DNA from: Ornithodoros turicata
Taxonomy: Eukaryota; Arthropoda; Arachnida; Ixodida; Argasidae
Direction: 5' to 3'
DNA length: 64,000 bases
Assembly: GCF_037126465.1 (NCBI RefSeq)
Contig: NC_088206.1
Span: forward strand, 33,548,573 to 33,612,572
A program made the translations under genes and the position numbers. Under the pieces are notes generated by a model. That model did not search any database, was not told the origin of the DNA, and saw nothing but the letters and a program-made list of their open reading frames with translations. This document shows positions 12,401 to 27,400 of the stretch, in pieces (positions within the stretch are counted from its first letter, which is position 1; each line of letters starts with the position of its first letter).

Positions 12401-15400
12401 CAGAGGTGATGCTGTGGTATCTTCCTACCACAGTTTACAAACTATACGTGTAAACTGTAAAGCATACATGCATTCAGGCAATAAATTTCAGCTTAAAGCA
12501 GTGTGATTAGATACTAGCCTATTATCTAGCAGTGATCAAGTGTGTGTTATAGATTATCTTGCGTTATGAAAGTCTGGTATGTGCTAATTCATGTTGGATT
12601 AATGGCACCATCGCTCACTCATAAGCTTGATCCCCATGCCCCCACTTCTACATTTGTGTGCGCTACCACAAGTGCTAATTGCACAACTAAAAAGCAGCAT
12701 ATTTGTACTGCGGAGAGTAATTTATATGCAGGCTTTAGTTCCATTCAAGTTCTTTTTTTCTTTTTTTTTGGAAACCTGGTTAAAACGAGTTACCGAAACC
12801 AAGACTGTGTATGTTATTTCTTTGGGTGTGTGTGAAGAATATGCACAAAATAAAATGCAAATTACACTCTGCAGCAGATGACTTAGCTAAATGTAATGCT
12901 TAATCTGCATAAATGCTGTTTGGTTACGTCAATACTTCGTTGATGGCCTGATTGATCACCTTAGTTCTTTGGTGTGGTTGTGGAGTTCCTTTATGTGAAA
13001 ACAAAAAACCTGGAGATTGCTTGTATAATTCCACACATAATAAAATACTGGGCAGAATAGTTCTTTTCGGAAATGATGACATGTGATAGCTACGGGGACC
13101 CCAAAATTTAAGCTAATGTTTTATAAATCTGTGGGAAAATAAATAAGCTATCATTTTCAAGTTTTTCTTCACTATTTCTTCTTTCGCTTCTTTTTTGCTG
13201 CTTTTTGTTTTCCATAGTTTGTGAGAAACATTTATCAGAAGATGAATGGTGTCATGCTTGACTTGGAATATTTGTGGCCCAAATTCAGGACTACATGATT
13301 GTTTATGATGGTACATGTCCACAGGATGTACCACAGATTGTTATTTGACAAAAGGACTTGCAGATAATGACATGTTGTTGCTGTTGAAGGCAGTAGCATA
13401 AGAGAGAGAGGAGAGGGACAGGGATGATGGGAGCAAGCTTGATGAACTTGCCTGAATAAGATGAGTAGAAACTCTGAAATAGCATTGCTGTGCTTAAGTG
13501 AACTCACCAAGGGCCTCAAAGATGCAGTTTGTACATCAAGCATGAGAATTTTTTTTCCCCACAAGTTTTCAGCAGCTGTTAGTGAGGGTTCCTTGAAAGA
13601 GTGTGTCATCACACTAGCAGAATGGGAAGACGGCAGCATTCGGGGAATTTTAGGAATTGGAATGTTAGAAAATTTGTTCTAGAAATAGAAAGAGGTGCTC
13701 ATCTGTATGAGACTTGATTTGTTTTGTGCCATGTCATGAAACTGGCTGCCCTGTACATGTCGTCTTTCATATTTTGAGGAGATATGTTACGTTGTTGTAT
13801 TGCTGAATGTCGTGATGTGTTTATTATAATGTGTTAATTTCTTCCATTGAATCTAGGGAGAACAAAGCATGTATAGCAGATATCTTGGTAAAGATTGGTC
13901 CCTTTCTGAAGCTCTACTCCTCTTACATAATGGACTTTGAGCCCATGACAGTTGCGTTGGAAGAAGCAAGGAGAAAATATCCAGACTTTGCCTTTGTAGT
14001 GCGTGAATTTCAAGTGAGTACTGTTTTCAGATGCTTGTGAGTATGCTTTCCGTTACTGTAACTGTCCAGCCAGTTCTCATTTTACAGCCAACACCAGCAT
14101 GCACTCAAAAAGATGTTCACTTATTTTGTGGGATATCTGGCAGGGTCTACAAGGAAACTGACATTGTTCTAAAATACCTCCGTGTGTCGTACTTCTGGTA
14201 AAAATAATTTGGTCTCGGCGAATGTCATGTGCAACTAGCGCTGTGCAACAAAACTACAACTGCTAAATGATATGGATTAATTACAATCAATCAATTAATT
14301 ACAATCACAGGTACATGAGAAGCTTCTTCATTTTGCATGCCCTCTTGCTTTGTGAGAGTAATAATAATAATCCTTCACCAATTACCCCAAAACAAAGCAT
14401 CAGAATCCTTGTGTGAGGCCCCCACTCACTGATTCACTGCTACCTTGAGCCAGCTGGCCATCACTTAAACTTGTCCCATAAGAATGACCACATAGGTAGA
14501 AGACAAAGCCGCTGTTCCTTTGAGCTCATGCCAACGTTTGACCAGAACATTCTCTGACCTCATGCATACAGCTCGCTGCACGTTCCATGATTCCAGCTGT
14601 CATCGTCGACCCCCCCCACACACACACATTTAGAAGAGAGTCTCCGGTCAATCATGTACAGTAAAACCTGCACGTAGCGATATATCCTGTAGAATGATCG
14701 TTTTTACTTTTACTGTCAAAATACACATTGTCTCTATGGAGAATGGGCCCACGCATAACGATAAAGTTCGCCGTTCTCTGTACTCGTACAGCGATGTCTA
14801 AGGCCCCTGGTTTTCTGCTGCGGCACCGACTTGTAAATTCTGCGATTTTGTGCGGCAAGAAATCAACGGCTGCTTGAAATTGGAAACACTTTTCTTGGAT
14901 AATATGGGAACAAAAAATATTTTTATAAAATCACAGATTCGAAACACTGTTTTGGCTCAGCATTACATGCATGATATCTTGTGTTCTCCTCTGACAAAGA
15001 ATGCCATCTGTCACCTGCATCATTTTATACCTGCTGAAAGATCTTTCGGCATCTACAGAGTTTATAGGAACTTTATAGGAAGATTATAGGAAGGAGCTTA
15101 CAATACATGCCCTATGGAAGTTACATCTTTAGGACACCCTTTTTGTTTCTGGGCTGTAGGCGTTCTTTCAGAGTCTTTAAAGGAGCATGGAAGTGACATT
15201 TAACATGACTCGAAACCCTGCTTCATCTGTGAAGCTGTCCACAAGAAGTCGCCATGCAAAATATTTTCGCTCTGTGGCGTATTGTCACTGCGCAATAAAA
15301 GTTACAAAAGACAGTCTGAGGAAGCAGTCGCGGACGAGAGGGACGAGCCCCCCGTGACGTAGAAGCTGCTCAGGGCCTTTTTTCTTTGTTTTTTCTTCTC

Positions 15401-18400
15401 GGCTCACGCGCTGCTTATACATGCTTGAGCTGTGCTGGCATTATGTTCGACAGTGGTGCTCTTAACAGCGTGTCCGCTCTAGCAATCGGTGTTCCTAGTA
15501 CAGTTCGAAGCAGAGTTAACTGGAACGCCGCTTCGACTGGTGGAGCGGAAAGAGAGCCACCTTAGTGGTGCTTAGGAGAAGTAAAGGGAAATAGTGTTTT
15601 GACTGCCCCACTTGTGCTGTGAGGGTGTCCGCCTTGCCATGAGCTGTTGACTCGGCATTACGCTCAACTATGATTATCATCGCGATGTTTGTTTGGGTTT
15701 GCGGCGATTATGTAAAGGAGTATGCTGGTCGATATCACACGGATGCAATGCTCTTATCTCATTGATACACACAAAGGTGGACAGCGAATCCCATAAATTT
15801 GCCATAGACTCCGTGCATCCTCATTTGTTTTATCACTGAGCGAATGCGACCACCTTCGCGTGTATCAATGAGATAATGGCATCGCATCCGTGCAATGTCA
15901 GCCAGCGTACACCTTTACACAATTGCAAACACAAACAAACATCACGATGATAACCACAGCTCATGGCAAGGCGGACACCCCAGCAGCGCAAGTGGGACAG
16001 TCGAAACACTCTTTCCCTTTATTTCTAGTAAGTGCCGCTAGGGTGGCTCTCTTCCCGCTCCGCCTGTCAAAGTGGCATTCCAGTTAACTCTGTTTCGACC
16101 TGTACAAAGGTTACCAAATATTAAAACCATAACAGTCTTATACGGAACCTAAAGAGAGGGAGGATCGTCAGGTGGAGCCTTTCCCAACAAAGCTTGAAGT
16201 TGTCGATGATCAGTCTTTATAGTGAATATAATGCACTTGAGGGACTTTTCAAATCTCTCCACACCCCATACTGCAGCCAAAGCCTCTTTTTCTATTTTAG
16301 AATAGTGTCTTTCCATGTTCGTCAACAAACGAGGGGCAAATGCAACAGCTTGCACTTCACCTGAGCATTATATTTGGAGAAGCACACTTCCACGTCCGTA
16401 GGAAGAAACATCCTATGAAACAGTGGTCAGATAACCTGGGTTATATCTTCTCATACATTACTCTGACGACAGCAATGCCCTTATCTTCTGCGTAGTGGTC
16501 TCTTGTAAAGGACCCTAGTGCCATGACGAATTTTTGTTTAGCGACTGCCTCAACGGAAATGTCAGGTATGATAGGTTCGGAATGAACCTGGCTAAGGGGT
16601 TGAGCATCCCCAGTACTCTTCTAACTGAAGACGCGTCTTGTGGTGGTTTCAGGTTTTGTATCGCTTGGACCTTGCTAGGTTCTGGTCTTATACCGTTCTT
16701 GCTCACAATAATTCCTAGAAACGATATCTCTGATACTCCAAAAACACTCTTCTGCTCGTTTACCCGATCTATTGTTGCTTTTCATCTTTTGTCGTGCTCT
16801 TCACGACTTATTCCAAAAATGAGGATGTCGTCAGTGAGGTTTACCACCCCTGGTAAACCATCAAGGATGCGAACGTCTCTCTCTGAAATATTTCTGGTGC
16901 TAATGAAATTCTGAAAGACATCATCTTGTAGCAGAATCTGCCAAAGGGAGTGATAAATGTGGTGAGCTTCTGGCTCTTTTCTGCCAATGGTATTTGATGA
17001 AAGCCGAGTCAAAAGTTTCGAGAAAATAGTTGCATCCCCAGTGCAGCCCAAGATTTCTTCGATGCTTGGTAAGATGTCACATTAGCTTAGAACGATTAAC
17101 GCATATGCATACCTCCCCTGTTTTCTTCAACACAGGCACCATTTTTTTTTTCGAATATTCGACTATTCCACAACTATGAACGACACAACCCGAAAGTGGG
17201 CTTCACCTGATGCTTCCGTGCATGAGGTGAAGCCTGCTTTACGAAATTGCCCTTGCTGCAGGACCAACACAGGTGGGACGGTGTATAGTTTAAGATGACG
17301 TTATCCAAAGTTAGTTTTGTAGACATCGTCTGTGAAAGGGGCGGCGCCCCTCCCACATGCAGTTTAGCGGTGCCGACGAGGGACTTTGATTTGATGTCTG
17401 TGAGGTTGCCTTTAAAAAGTTAGGACTCTTGAATAATGACTACAGCCCACGAACAAGAAGGGTGTCTTGAAGATGTCCTTTACGTCTAAAATTTCAGTAG
17501 TGCAAAGAAACTAAGTAGTGTTCATGGCAAAGCTGAGGCAGGATGCCAATTCGTTTGTTTCACAAATGGCCTGTGGTTGTCTGAAACAATTACAGCCTCA
17601 TCCGTATAACATGCTACTGCCTGACATAAAATTTTGAAATGAAGGTAACCACTCCAGTACTGCAGTAAGTGTAGGCTCACCTGAAAAGCAGGAAGCACTC
17701 TCATGTAAAATTAAAGAGTTGGGCTTAAAGGTCAGCTATGCCGATATTCCGAATAGTCCAAACGGTTCTGATATTCTGAAAGCCCACATCCAGCTCTCCC
17801 CAAAATGCGGTACAGTACCATGTAAAAAAAATAGATGATTCATTCTGAAACACACATGGGCGCAGCCATTTTTATGACGTAGATGCACCCGAACGGGCAT
17901 TGTGACGTGTACGTGTCTTCGTACTTGTCAGTGGATTCCAGCTACGGCTTTTCTTGGCTTCACCTATCAGTGCTTGAAGATGGCGGACAGCCAGGTTCCG
18001 CGATAAGTAAACAGTGCAGCAGCTGCAAAGTCATCCGTGAACCAACCTCTGCGCGATGCTGTGACTGAAATTCTTCGTTTGTGTTTGTATCAACTCGCGT
18101 CTGCGGTAGCCTCTTTACAGCACTTGCCCATTGTAGAGACTGACGTTTCGACAGCTGTTTTAGCAAGAAAATGCCGACAGCATTTTATTCTTGCAGGAAA
18201 AATTCGTGCTATGTACTTGAGAAACCGCATACTGCTAAGGGACACGTTTTATGTAGTATGATTTATCAATGTGCAACACCGTCGACGATGGTATGGAACG
18301 ACGAGCGACGTAAAACGAAATACAAATCACATTTTAAACTTTTTTGTGGGATTCTGTGCATTTTCCAGAAGCTTTCTTCGATCAAATCATGCGAAAGTCG

Positions 18401-21400
18401 CTTTCATCTTCAAATTGAATAGTGATTGTATTTGTAAATTATTCGTTTTCGAATAATTGCGGCGCACTGCAAGGGGAACCGTAGCGGCCTCGCGCAGCAA
18501 GCGCGCTCGCACTTCAGATGCACAACTCGCAGGAAAGAATAATAAATGCTTTCCCACATGTCACAAGACTCGCCGTGGAGCAGTGCGCGCGCCGAGCCAG
18601 TTCAGCGTTTCCGGTTTTTTCCTTCTAGAAAACCTGCTATCAGCCATCAGTCCGCGTGACGCCAGAAGTGGAATGGCGCATCTTTTCGTCTGCACAGTGA
18701 GCAATGTTCTGGAGCTCTACGGCTCCACCGCGGAAACGGCGAAGTGTCATCTGGGAGCGGGAAACGCTAAATGCCTTGCCACGCTCCTGTCACCTACGGG
18801 AACAACGACGACGCTTCTTAATCATCTGAAACGTCACCCTGGACTGGACTGGAAATTGGACACCGCAACTACGTTGCAGACAGTGCAAGCGTTCTTCAAA
18901 CCAAAACTGAAGTCGTGAGATGCAGACGTGTGAAAGCACTCACTATGAAAATCGCACATTTTATAGCAAGGGGTCTTCACTCATTCTCACTAGTGGAGGA
19001 ACGGGGTTTCTTTGAACTAATGCACTGGGCACGGAACCAGAATGTTCTGTTCCGTCAAGAACGACTTTCTCGCGGTCAGTGATTCCTGACTTATAGAAGC
19101 AGGAAACTGAGAGGGCCAAGTACCAGACTGAGGACAACTTGAAAAGTGCCCAGTGCTACATGATAACGACAGATGGCTGGACTTCACGTGCAGGTGACAG
19201 TTATGCCTCATTCACATGCCACATTATGGAAGAGGACTTTGTGGCCCACAACTGTGCTTTGGCCTGCAAACATATTTCTGATAGCCATAACATCACCAAT
19301 CTACACAATTTGCTCCTACAGCTGATTGCAGAATGGGGGCTTTCGCAGGACCTGCCAGTATTTATTCCCACGGACAATGCTCGTAACTTCATTGGTGCAG
19401 TATTGCGGGGTAGGTCATGGACAAGCAGGCCATGCTTTGCTCACACTCTTCAGTTGAGCATTGAAGATGCAAGAAAGCAGACCAAGGACTTCAATGAACT
19501 CTGTGGGAAAGCACGGTCACCTGTTGGCCACTACAAACATAGTCACCAGAGCATGTTGATGAACTAGTATTCCTACGCGAAAGCCTGAAGTGATGTAGTT
19601 CCTGTTTCTTTTCGGATTCTGAATTTAATCTCGAATTAAAGTGTGTCGCAATCCTTAGCTCATGCACAGCTTGCTATCATTTCTCCTGGAGGAAATGTTT
19701 TATTTTAGTTATTCGCTAATAATTCGTATTCGATTCAAAAACTATTCGAATTGGATTTGATTTGCACATTATTCGTATGTATTCGATTTGAAATACAAAA
19801 TAGCTATTCACACATGCTCAGATATCTCAAATACTTTTCATATTCTATAAATATTTTCCACTCCATAAGTTTCTGAAGCAAATAATTTCTCTTGCCATCA
19901 AAATTCACTGTTCAGCCACCTTGGTAAGCACTATTTCCAAACATCACTTGCACAAGGATAAGTATGACAAATGTGCTGAAAAGCTTCTACATTCAACATG
20001 CTCTCTGCTTGCACTAGTGAAGTTTTAGTAATGTCGAGAATATTTCAGACTCGTACAATGTTTTTGTGCATTCCTCTATAGCAAAGCCCCCGCTGCAAGC
20101 AGCTAACTCTTGAGCAGTACATGCTGAAGCCTATACAGCGAATCCCTCAGTATCGACTGCTGCTTCGGGACTATGTGGACCACTTATCAGTTGATGCTGA
20201 AGACTACCAAGATGCTTGCCAAGCACTAGAGATTGTTAGCCAAGTGGCCAATCACGCCAACGAAAGCATGAAGCTTGGGGTAGGTTTTTGTGATTCCCTC
20301 CTCCCATTATGACTTGGTAATCGTACTGTGTGCACAATTATTAGGCAAGTTCTATTTTTGAGGATTAATTCTACTATTGAGCAACTACAATGCTCTCCGT
20401 CAATCCAAAATGTTAATAAACCTTAAACCTGAATATTTAAAAATTTGAAAGTGGTATTGACTTTCTTAGGAGAATATCTAAGTGTACAAAATTATTGGGC
20501 AACTATTAGTGTGCAGAATTATTATGCAACCAAACAAAAAATGAAAATTTTCACATCTCACTTGTTTATTTCCATCTGTTCAAGTTAACCTAATAAACAA
20601 ACAATTCAAAATTTACAAATCAACATTTAATCTTCAGTGTCGGCTTCTGTATTTTGTTTATGTGATCTACAGGACTTGACTCCCCTCTTCGTATACGCAT
20701 CCAAATCAACATTTGTGACATTTCAAAAAAGAAAGAAAGAAAGGAAAAGAAGTAATCAGTGACCAATATGGTCTCCCCTATTCTTCCATGTGAGTTTCTG
20801 TCTCCAACTAAAAATTTGGATTGCTCAATTACTGATGTTAGCATTTCTGGAAGTTTAAAAAAAATGACGTGAGTGGATGGCTTCTTTCATTTCTATTATT
20901 TGCTCTTTGCTATTATATTTACTCTTCTTCTGTCCTGTACTTTTCTTCCAGTCCCACTCCATAAGTTTGCATGGGTAGGCCTTACATTTCGTCATTTTAA
21001 CGTTTTCTAAGAGTATTTTATTTTTGTTTCTGTCATGCCAGAAAACACATTTTGAGATCATCACCTTTCTCGTTCTTGTAGGACAACTTCTCGAAACTCA
21101 TATCACTGCAGAACAAGATTCACGGTCACTATGAAGTAATCAAGCCTGGCCGGGTGAGAAAAGTGATTCTGTAATAACATAAGAAATAACACAGAACCTC
21201 GTCTTGTTACAGTTGTACGAATATTGAAATTGTGGCAATACCTAACATAAACCCAGCAGCTCGCTAACATAATCATTCTTGTACTATTACATTGTCCTAA
21301 TAGTGCCACACTGCCATTGAAATCTCAAATTTGTGCCTACAACACACGAATGTTGATTCACAAATACAAGCTTCTACTTGCCACGCTTCTATGCGAATGC

Positions 21401-24400
21401 AAAATACAGGACCACAAAAATATGTTAGAACTACAGGTGTGCGAATATTCGAAATTTCAAATACGAATTGAATATTTGTGATATGATGTATTTGATTTGT
21501 ATTTCTATTAAAAAATTTGATATTCGAAGTTTTCGAATATTCATAAAAGATTAAATATTAAATTTTTTTGGAATATCATAGCAGCTTACTACAAAGCTGT
21601 TGCGGGCTGAAATTTGTGCGTTGTGGTTTCGGCATAGGACATGAATAGTAGAACAGCTGCAAAGCGATGCGTGGAGCCCTCGCGGTACACTCATCTGTGA
21701 ATGTGTCGCTACGCGTTCGGTAACCGAAATCGAAACTAGTACACAGTCGCGTGCAGCCGAAATTCCAAACCTTCCAATGACCCAGACTTCCTTTTGTAGG
21801 CACAGATTCCTCCTGACCCTAATTGTGAGTGCCATTCCTTTGCCGCCAAAACAGGATGCTGGTTGCACCCTTTGTTTTTGTGACCTCGAAGTCCGCTTTT
21901 GGGTCGTAAACCTTATCTCATTCTTTTGCTGTATAGGTGGCAGCTAAAAAGCATTTCGTTGCAGCGGTAGTTAAGATACATTGGTCTCTATGTCCTTCTG
22001 CCAGGGAATGCAAATTACTTTGCTCTATCGCGAATTTCATTATACAGTAGACCGTCGTTATAACGAAGTTGTCGGTACCGGAAAAAAATTAGATATAAGC
22101 GGTATTTGGATAAAAGCGGGAGCACCATAAATCCGGTGTAATTTGACCAAAATTGCGTGGGAGCGCGTTGGAACAAGTACAGTGGGCTCCCGTTAAGCCA
22201 AATTTCGGGATATGCCGAACAAATTCCGGACATTTGTTTGTTTTTCCCATAGACGCATGTGAAAAAAATCCGCTTAACACGAACAGACACCGCGGGCACT
22301 TCGGATAACCCAAACTTTTCCGGCGCCCGCGGCGCCTGTAAATGGGCTTCAACGCACGCAGAGGATGCGAAGAAGGCACGGGATGCGGCACCTTCGGGGC
22401 TCAGCTTCCACCACCCCCGCCACGCAGGAACGCTCTGTGGTCGTTTGGTCCCTATTTGGGCCGACCACACACAGCCTTCCCCCCTTTTGCAAGTGCACCA
22501 TAACATGAAACCCAAACTTTATGGTGTCTTTTGATGTGCAGGCAATCGGAATACGTTGACATCTGAATACGTTTGCTGCTTACAGTGAGTCACGTGTGAT
22601 TGTGCAATTGGCGTGCAGTCGCAAGGGGAACTGCCTTTCGCGTGCTGTTAGGGCCCATTCTATCCGCGTGCAGCAGTGGGCAACCAGCGGCTTAACGCTT
22701 CAGTAGGTGGCCAAACTGGCAGGAAGTAAGTTATTGTATGCTGCCACGTTGCCAATATGCCGTTTCACAATTGCTACCCTGTTGTTGACATTTTCTATTA
22801 CACTTTTGGGTCCTTCTGTTAAGATGAACTTCTGATAAGACGAACAAATTTCCGCGGTCCCCTCGTGTTCGTCTTAACGGGAGTTCACTGTAATTTCAAG
22901 AAGACAATGAGAAAAGTAGTCTTACAAACCTTTATTGCGGCGAGAAAAAGCTCATAATCTCATATTGCCGGGCGGTATTGCTGGCCAACAAGAGCGCGTC
23001 TTCCAGTTTCTTGAGTCACCGCATAAGGGTGTTGTCACTTCCACCGCATTCGACATTGTTGCGCAAAAGACGAAATATATTATGTGTTACCACTGTCGAC
23101 GGAATTTCCCGTGGTCCGTTCTCCAGTCTTCGTTTTGACTTTTCACACCCAACACAATGTCAACTTCCTGATCCGTGGTGTCACCAACAATGGGCACATC
23201 CGCATCCACAAGTGCGAAAGAATCGAATACCCTGGTCCATGGGTTGTAGGGTGAACGTCCTGTTCGCTGGCAAGAACTCCAAAGTGATAGCCATCAGATG
23301 TTCAGTTTTGTCCTGACCGGTGCAATTGTCGACGACAAACAGGACATTGCGCTATGCAGCAGCAAACTCGCGATCCAGAAGTCGCAAGTAGTCTTCAGAA
23401 GTAGCTGCTGTCATCCATGCGCTCTTGTTGCTTCTATAGTTCCAGTCCTTCGGCATAGTGATGTTTCGAAAGCAGCACGGCTTTTCTACGTTGCCTACTA
23501 TCAGCAAGGGGAGCTTATCTTCCCCAGTGACATTTGCCTTGGGGATGTCAGATTTGGACCATTCACCCTTTTCTACTTGGTGGATGGGGACGACTTTCTT
23601 CTCCAAAGTTAAACACCTCCGTACAGACTTCGGTGCTGCCATGCCGAAAAGCGAAGCAACAGCTTCCCTCCCAGTCGCTACGGGCGTGTCACGTGGTCAG
23701 AGAGGTGGGCACGTGGGAAACATTTTTATTTTCTTGGACAATGTGGGAACAAAAAAATATTTTATAAAATTACAGTTTTGAAGCACTGTTGGGGCTCCAC
23801 ATTACATACATGATATCTTGTGTTCTCCTCTGACAAAGAATGCGTGTGTCGCCTGAAATCATTTTATACCTGCTTAAAGATCGTTCGGCATAGACAGAGT
23901 TTATAGTAACTTAATAGCACGATTATAGGAAGGAGCTTACAATACATACCCTATGGAAGTTACATCTTAAGGACACACTTTTCGTTTCTGGGCTGTAGGC
24001 ATTATTTTTCTTTAAAGGCGAACTCCCAAACATGAAATAAAAATCCCCCACTGCCACCGCTAAACTGCACACGGGAGGGATGCCGCCCCTTGCTCAGGCG
24101 GAGTATGCACAGTACTCTTGGGCTAATGTTATGTTAAGCTAAACTACGATCTGTTTCTGTTGGTCCTGCAGCTCAGGCAATTTCGTAAAGCAGGCTTCAC
24201 CTCATGCAGGAAGCGTGAGGTGGAGCCCATTTTCGGGAAGTGTCGTTCATGTTCTGCGAATAGTCGGATATTCGGAAATCCGAATATTGGGTATTCGATT
24301 CACGAATGAAATACTTCGAGTGATCGATACTTGATTCGAGAACTCGAATATCCGCACACCCCTAAAAATAAGGGATTCCGTGAAATTCCGTGCCAAACGA

Positions 24401-27400
24401 AGGATTCCACAATATTTTGCGGAATCGCGGAAGACCCCGGGCCTTATGCATAACTTTGTGGAAGTGAACGGTATGTGCAGCAACTTGATGGTTCCTGACC
24501 TATGCCGCCATGACCGAATGGTTACTTTTGACATCAGTTACTGTGCGTGGCAGATCCTGATAAATGATTTTCTGCACCCTTAGCACTCTTGCACCCTCCC
24601 ATATGTTTAACAAAAAATAGATTCTAGTCAACTTGTCTGGGCGCTTAATTCGACAACCCACTTGATTCGAAATATTTTGTTGAGCCCCATGCGACTTGGA
24701 ATGCACGAGGTTTTACTGTACGAATCTGAACAAATACACAAGAGGATGCATATCCCAGTGATGTAACATGTGCTCCAATATCTGAAGTACTGGGACATGT
24801 TTTTATGATATTTTATTCTCACTGAAAACCTGAATGCTCACCCACTTGGAGCAGTAATTCTCCAAATGGGCACCAAATTATGAAATTTTACAAAGTGAGA
24901 TATTTCAAAATATTGAAATTTGCCTTCTTGTGAATATTGCAGTTTGATTTGAAATTGAAAGAAATAATTTGAATTTGTTCCGCAGTGTGTGTGAGATATT
25001 CGTATTTGATTTAGAGATTTTGCTATTCGCACAGCTCTAGTTAAAAGATGCATGAGATTAGTTGCTTTATGTCATCAGCAGACATTACATGAGGAATGTT
25101 AAGGAGGTCCAGAGTGAAGTGCTATGAAAGCATACTGCATTTATGATTGGCAGAATAGAAGAGGACATGTGGTTATCGAAACTACCTATTCTCGATTCTG
25201 CCTTCTCAGAACAGCTTTCTCCTTTTCACCCGTATTAGAACACCATTACTCAAAACAGCCTTCTGGATTGGCCAGAGGGCAGGGACTTGTGCAGGCTTTT
25301 AATTTCGGAGGTTGGGGTCGCGGATGAAGTGGTGACACTGCATTTTCAGTATTTCTTTTTTTGCCTTTCTGGGGGGAGTGTTGTGCAAATATTTGGTAGA
25401 TGGTATGCTAGGAAAGTTCCTACCCAAGGAGCAACCTGGGAAACCTGTATGTAAATCAGTTACTGCATGACAGAGCACTACACAGAAGTCGGATTCACAG
25501 AGCTCTGGACGTGTTTGATGAATGACCATGTCGAGTTTGGTGATCCTGAAAACACAAAAGTAGTGTCCATGCCTACAGGAAGGTTGTGGACGTCACTAAG
25601 AGAGAACACATTATATTCAAAAACATATTTTGGAGTATATTTTAAAAACAAAAACAAATAAAATCAAACGCATTGCGCTGCACTGCACATGGTATTTGAC
25701 ATACAACTGCAGAGCATCAAAGCACACCACCGTCGATATGCCACCATGGTTTCTTTAAAATTTTTTATACAGTAAATCTTCATTATAATTAGGGTCTGAG
25801 GTTTTTGGGATATATTTTCTGCCAAATTCGGGGGGTAAAAATTGGGTCGAAAACAGCAGCATCCAGTTCGGGTGAGTTCTTGTGCAAAATTTCTGGAATA
25901 ATACGATACAGGCAAAAATCTGGTTTGTCAGGCTCGTTATACCTATCACAAATGTAAAAAGAAAACAGATTCCAAACTCAGTAATAACACTTTGCAACAA
26001 AATGAGGGCAGTGTTAAAAGCTCTATGGCAATTCAAACCTGCATTGAATGGAATGGTAATTCAAACCTGCACATGGATTGAACTACTACTTCACCTAATA
26101 TGACAGCGCTACAAGAGAGAGATGCTTTTTACAAGAAAGAGATGCTGCAAAATGCTTTTGTTTCGTTCAGGAATTTTTTTTAGAAAAGCTAATAAGGGCA
26201 ACGGGGAGAAACACGAATGGGTAGTTCCAATACACAGCCAGGAGTACATCACCAAGCCAAGTTATAAAATGGCAACTGTTTTGGCAGCCGTAATATGCAA
26301 CAGAAGACATTCTTCTGCCTTATCCCAGTCAAATATCCAGTTGTGGTGGTGAAAGGGCCCACCGTTGTCAGCCTCACAAGGGTGGGCAACGTCATGACTG
26401 ACGCCCTGGGGAATGCCAGTATAGTGTTGATTTGCACAGTCATACAAAATAACTGGAATAATGATTTATTTCAAGCAGTGTGCATTCTGTGCATTTGACC
26501 TTACCTAGGAGTCTCGTTTATCTGTTGGAATGTATTTTATGGAAGGATATTAAATGATGGAATCTTTGCATTGAGCTGACGAAAATTCTGCCACTGGCCC
26601 CTGAGGTGTAACAAACTTCTAATGATCTAATGTATCGAATGTCTGTTTGACATAATTGTGACATGATTTCCGTGATTCTCCTAGATCATCATCCGTGAAG
26701 GGGAACTGATGAAGGCATCACGGAAGATCATGCAGCCACGCTGGTTTGTGCTTGTATGTTTTCTTTAGCCGTCTTTATTTCTGCAATACCTGCAGTGTGA
26801 GAAAAACGACGTACAATTCTGCAATTTGACAAATGATAGCTACTTGTGTGAACGTGATGTAGGACAATCATTACGAAGTCAGATTATTTAGAATGCTTCT
26901 CTCCAATCTATACTTTTTTTTGCTCTCATTCCTAACACATTTTCAAGGAGCACTAAGGTGACCCCTCAATTCTTTTTTTTTTTTTTTTTTTCGGTGCAGA
27001 GTGTTCTCCAATGAAAAAAGTTCCTGCTAAAGAACGATGAGTGCAGGTGACCTACAGATCAAGCGCGAGGGCTCTGTTCTTGAAACACCTTTGAAAAGTT
27101 CTTCTCCTTGTGAAAAGAGCGTATCGCAGAACGAGAGGACGTCGTGACGTGTGCTACTCCCCTCACATGACCAGTGTCATACAGCGGCACAGCTCAAACA
27201 TGTATAAGCGGCACGTGAGCTGTGAAAAATAAACAACAAAGAAACAAAGCACGGAGCCTTGAGTACGTCACACGAAAATCATGTCGGCCGTCTGCAACTG
27301 CTTTCTCAGACAGTTTTTTGTAAATTCGGTTGCACAGCTATAGAGCACTGCAGAGCAAAAATATTTTGCATTGTGACTCCTGGTGGACAGCTTGACAGAC

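Larger units (their letters stand above)
22045..23700 (-). mobile_element. pogo/Tigger-like DNA transposon, truncated
   Basis: Starts TA|CAGTAGACCGTCGTTATAAC at 22045 and contains the antisense transposase relic at 23180-23690. The opposite end is missing at the junction with the family E copy. A separate MITE sits at 22180-22890. Confidence 0.6.
21432..25039. mobile_element. Old hAT element shell with nested insertions
   Basis: Left end TACAGGTGTGCGAATATTCG and right end CTATTCGCACAGCTCTA are degenerate versions of the TAGGGCTGTGCGAAT terminus of the intact hAT. The 8 bp flanks GTTAGAAC (21424-21431) and GTTAAAAG (25040-25047) agree at six positions, as expected for an aged target duplication. 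Inside lie pogo/Tigger sequence, a MITE and a family E copy. Its own transposase was not seen. Confidence 0.65.

Noticed and set aside
22259..22534. 91-codon ORF in the 22 kb region as a gene.
   Set aside because: Lies inside a MITE with CAGT termini and has no recognisable domain.
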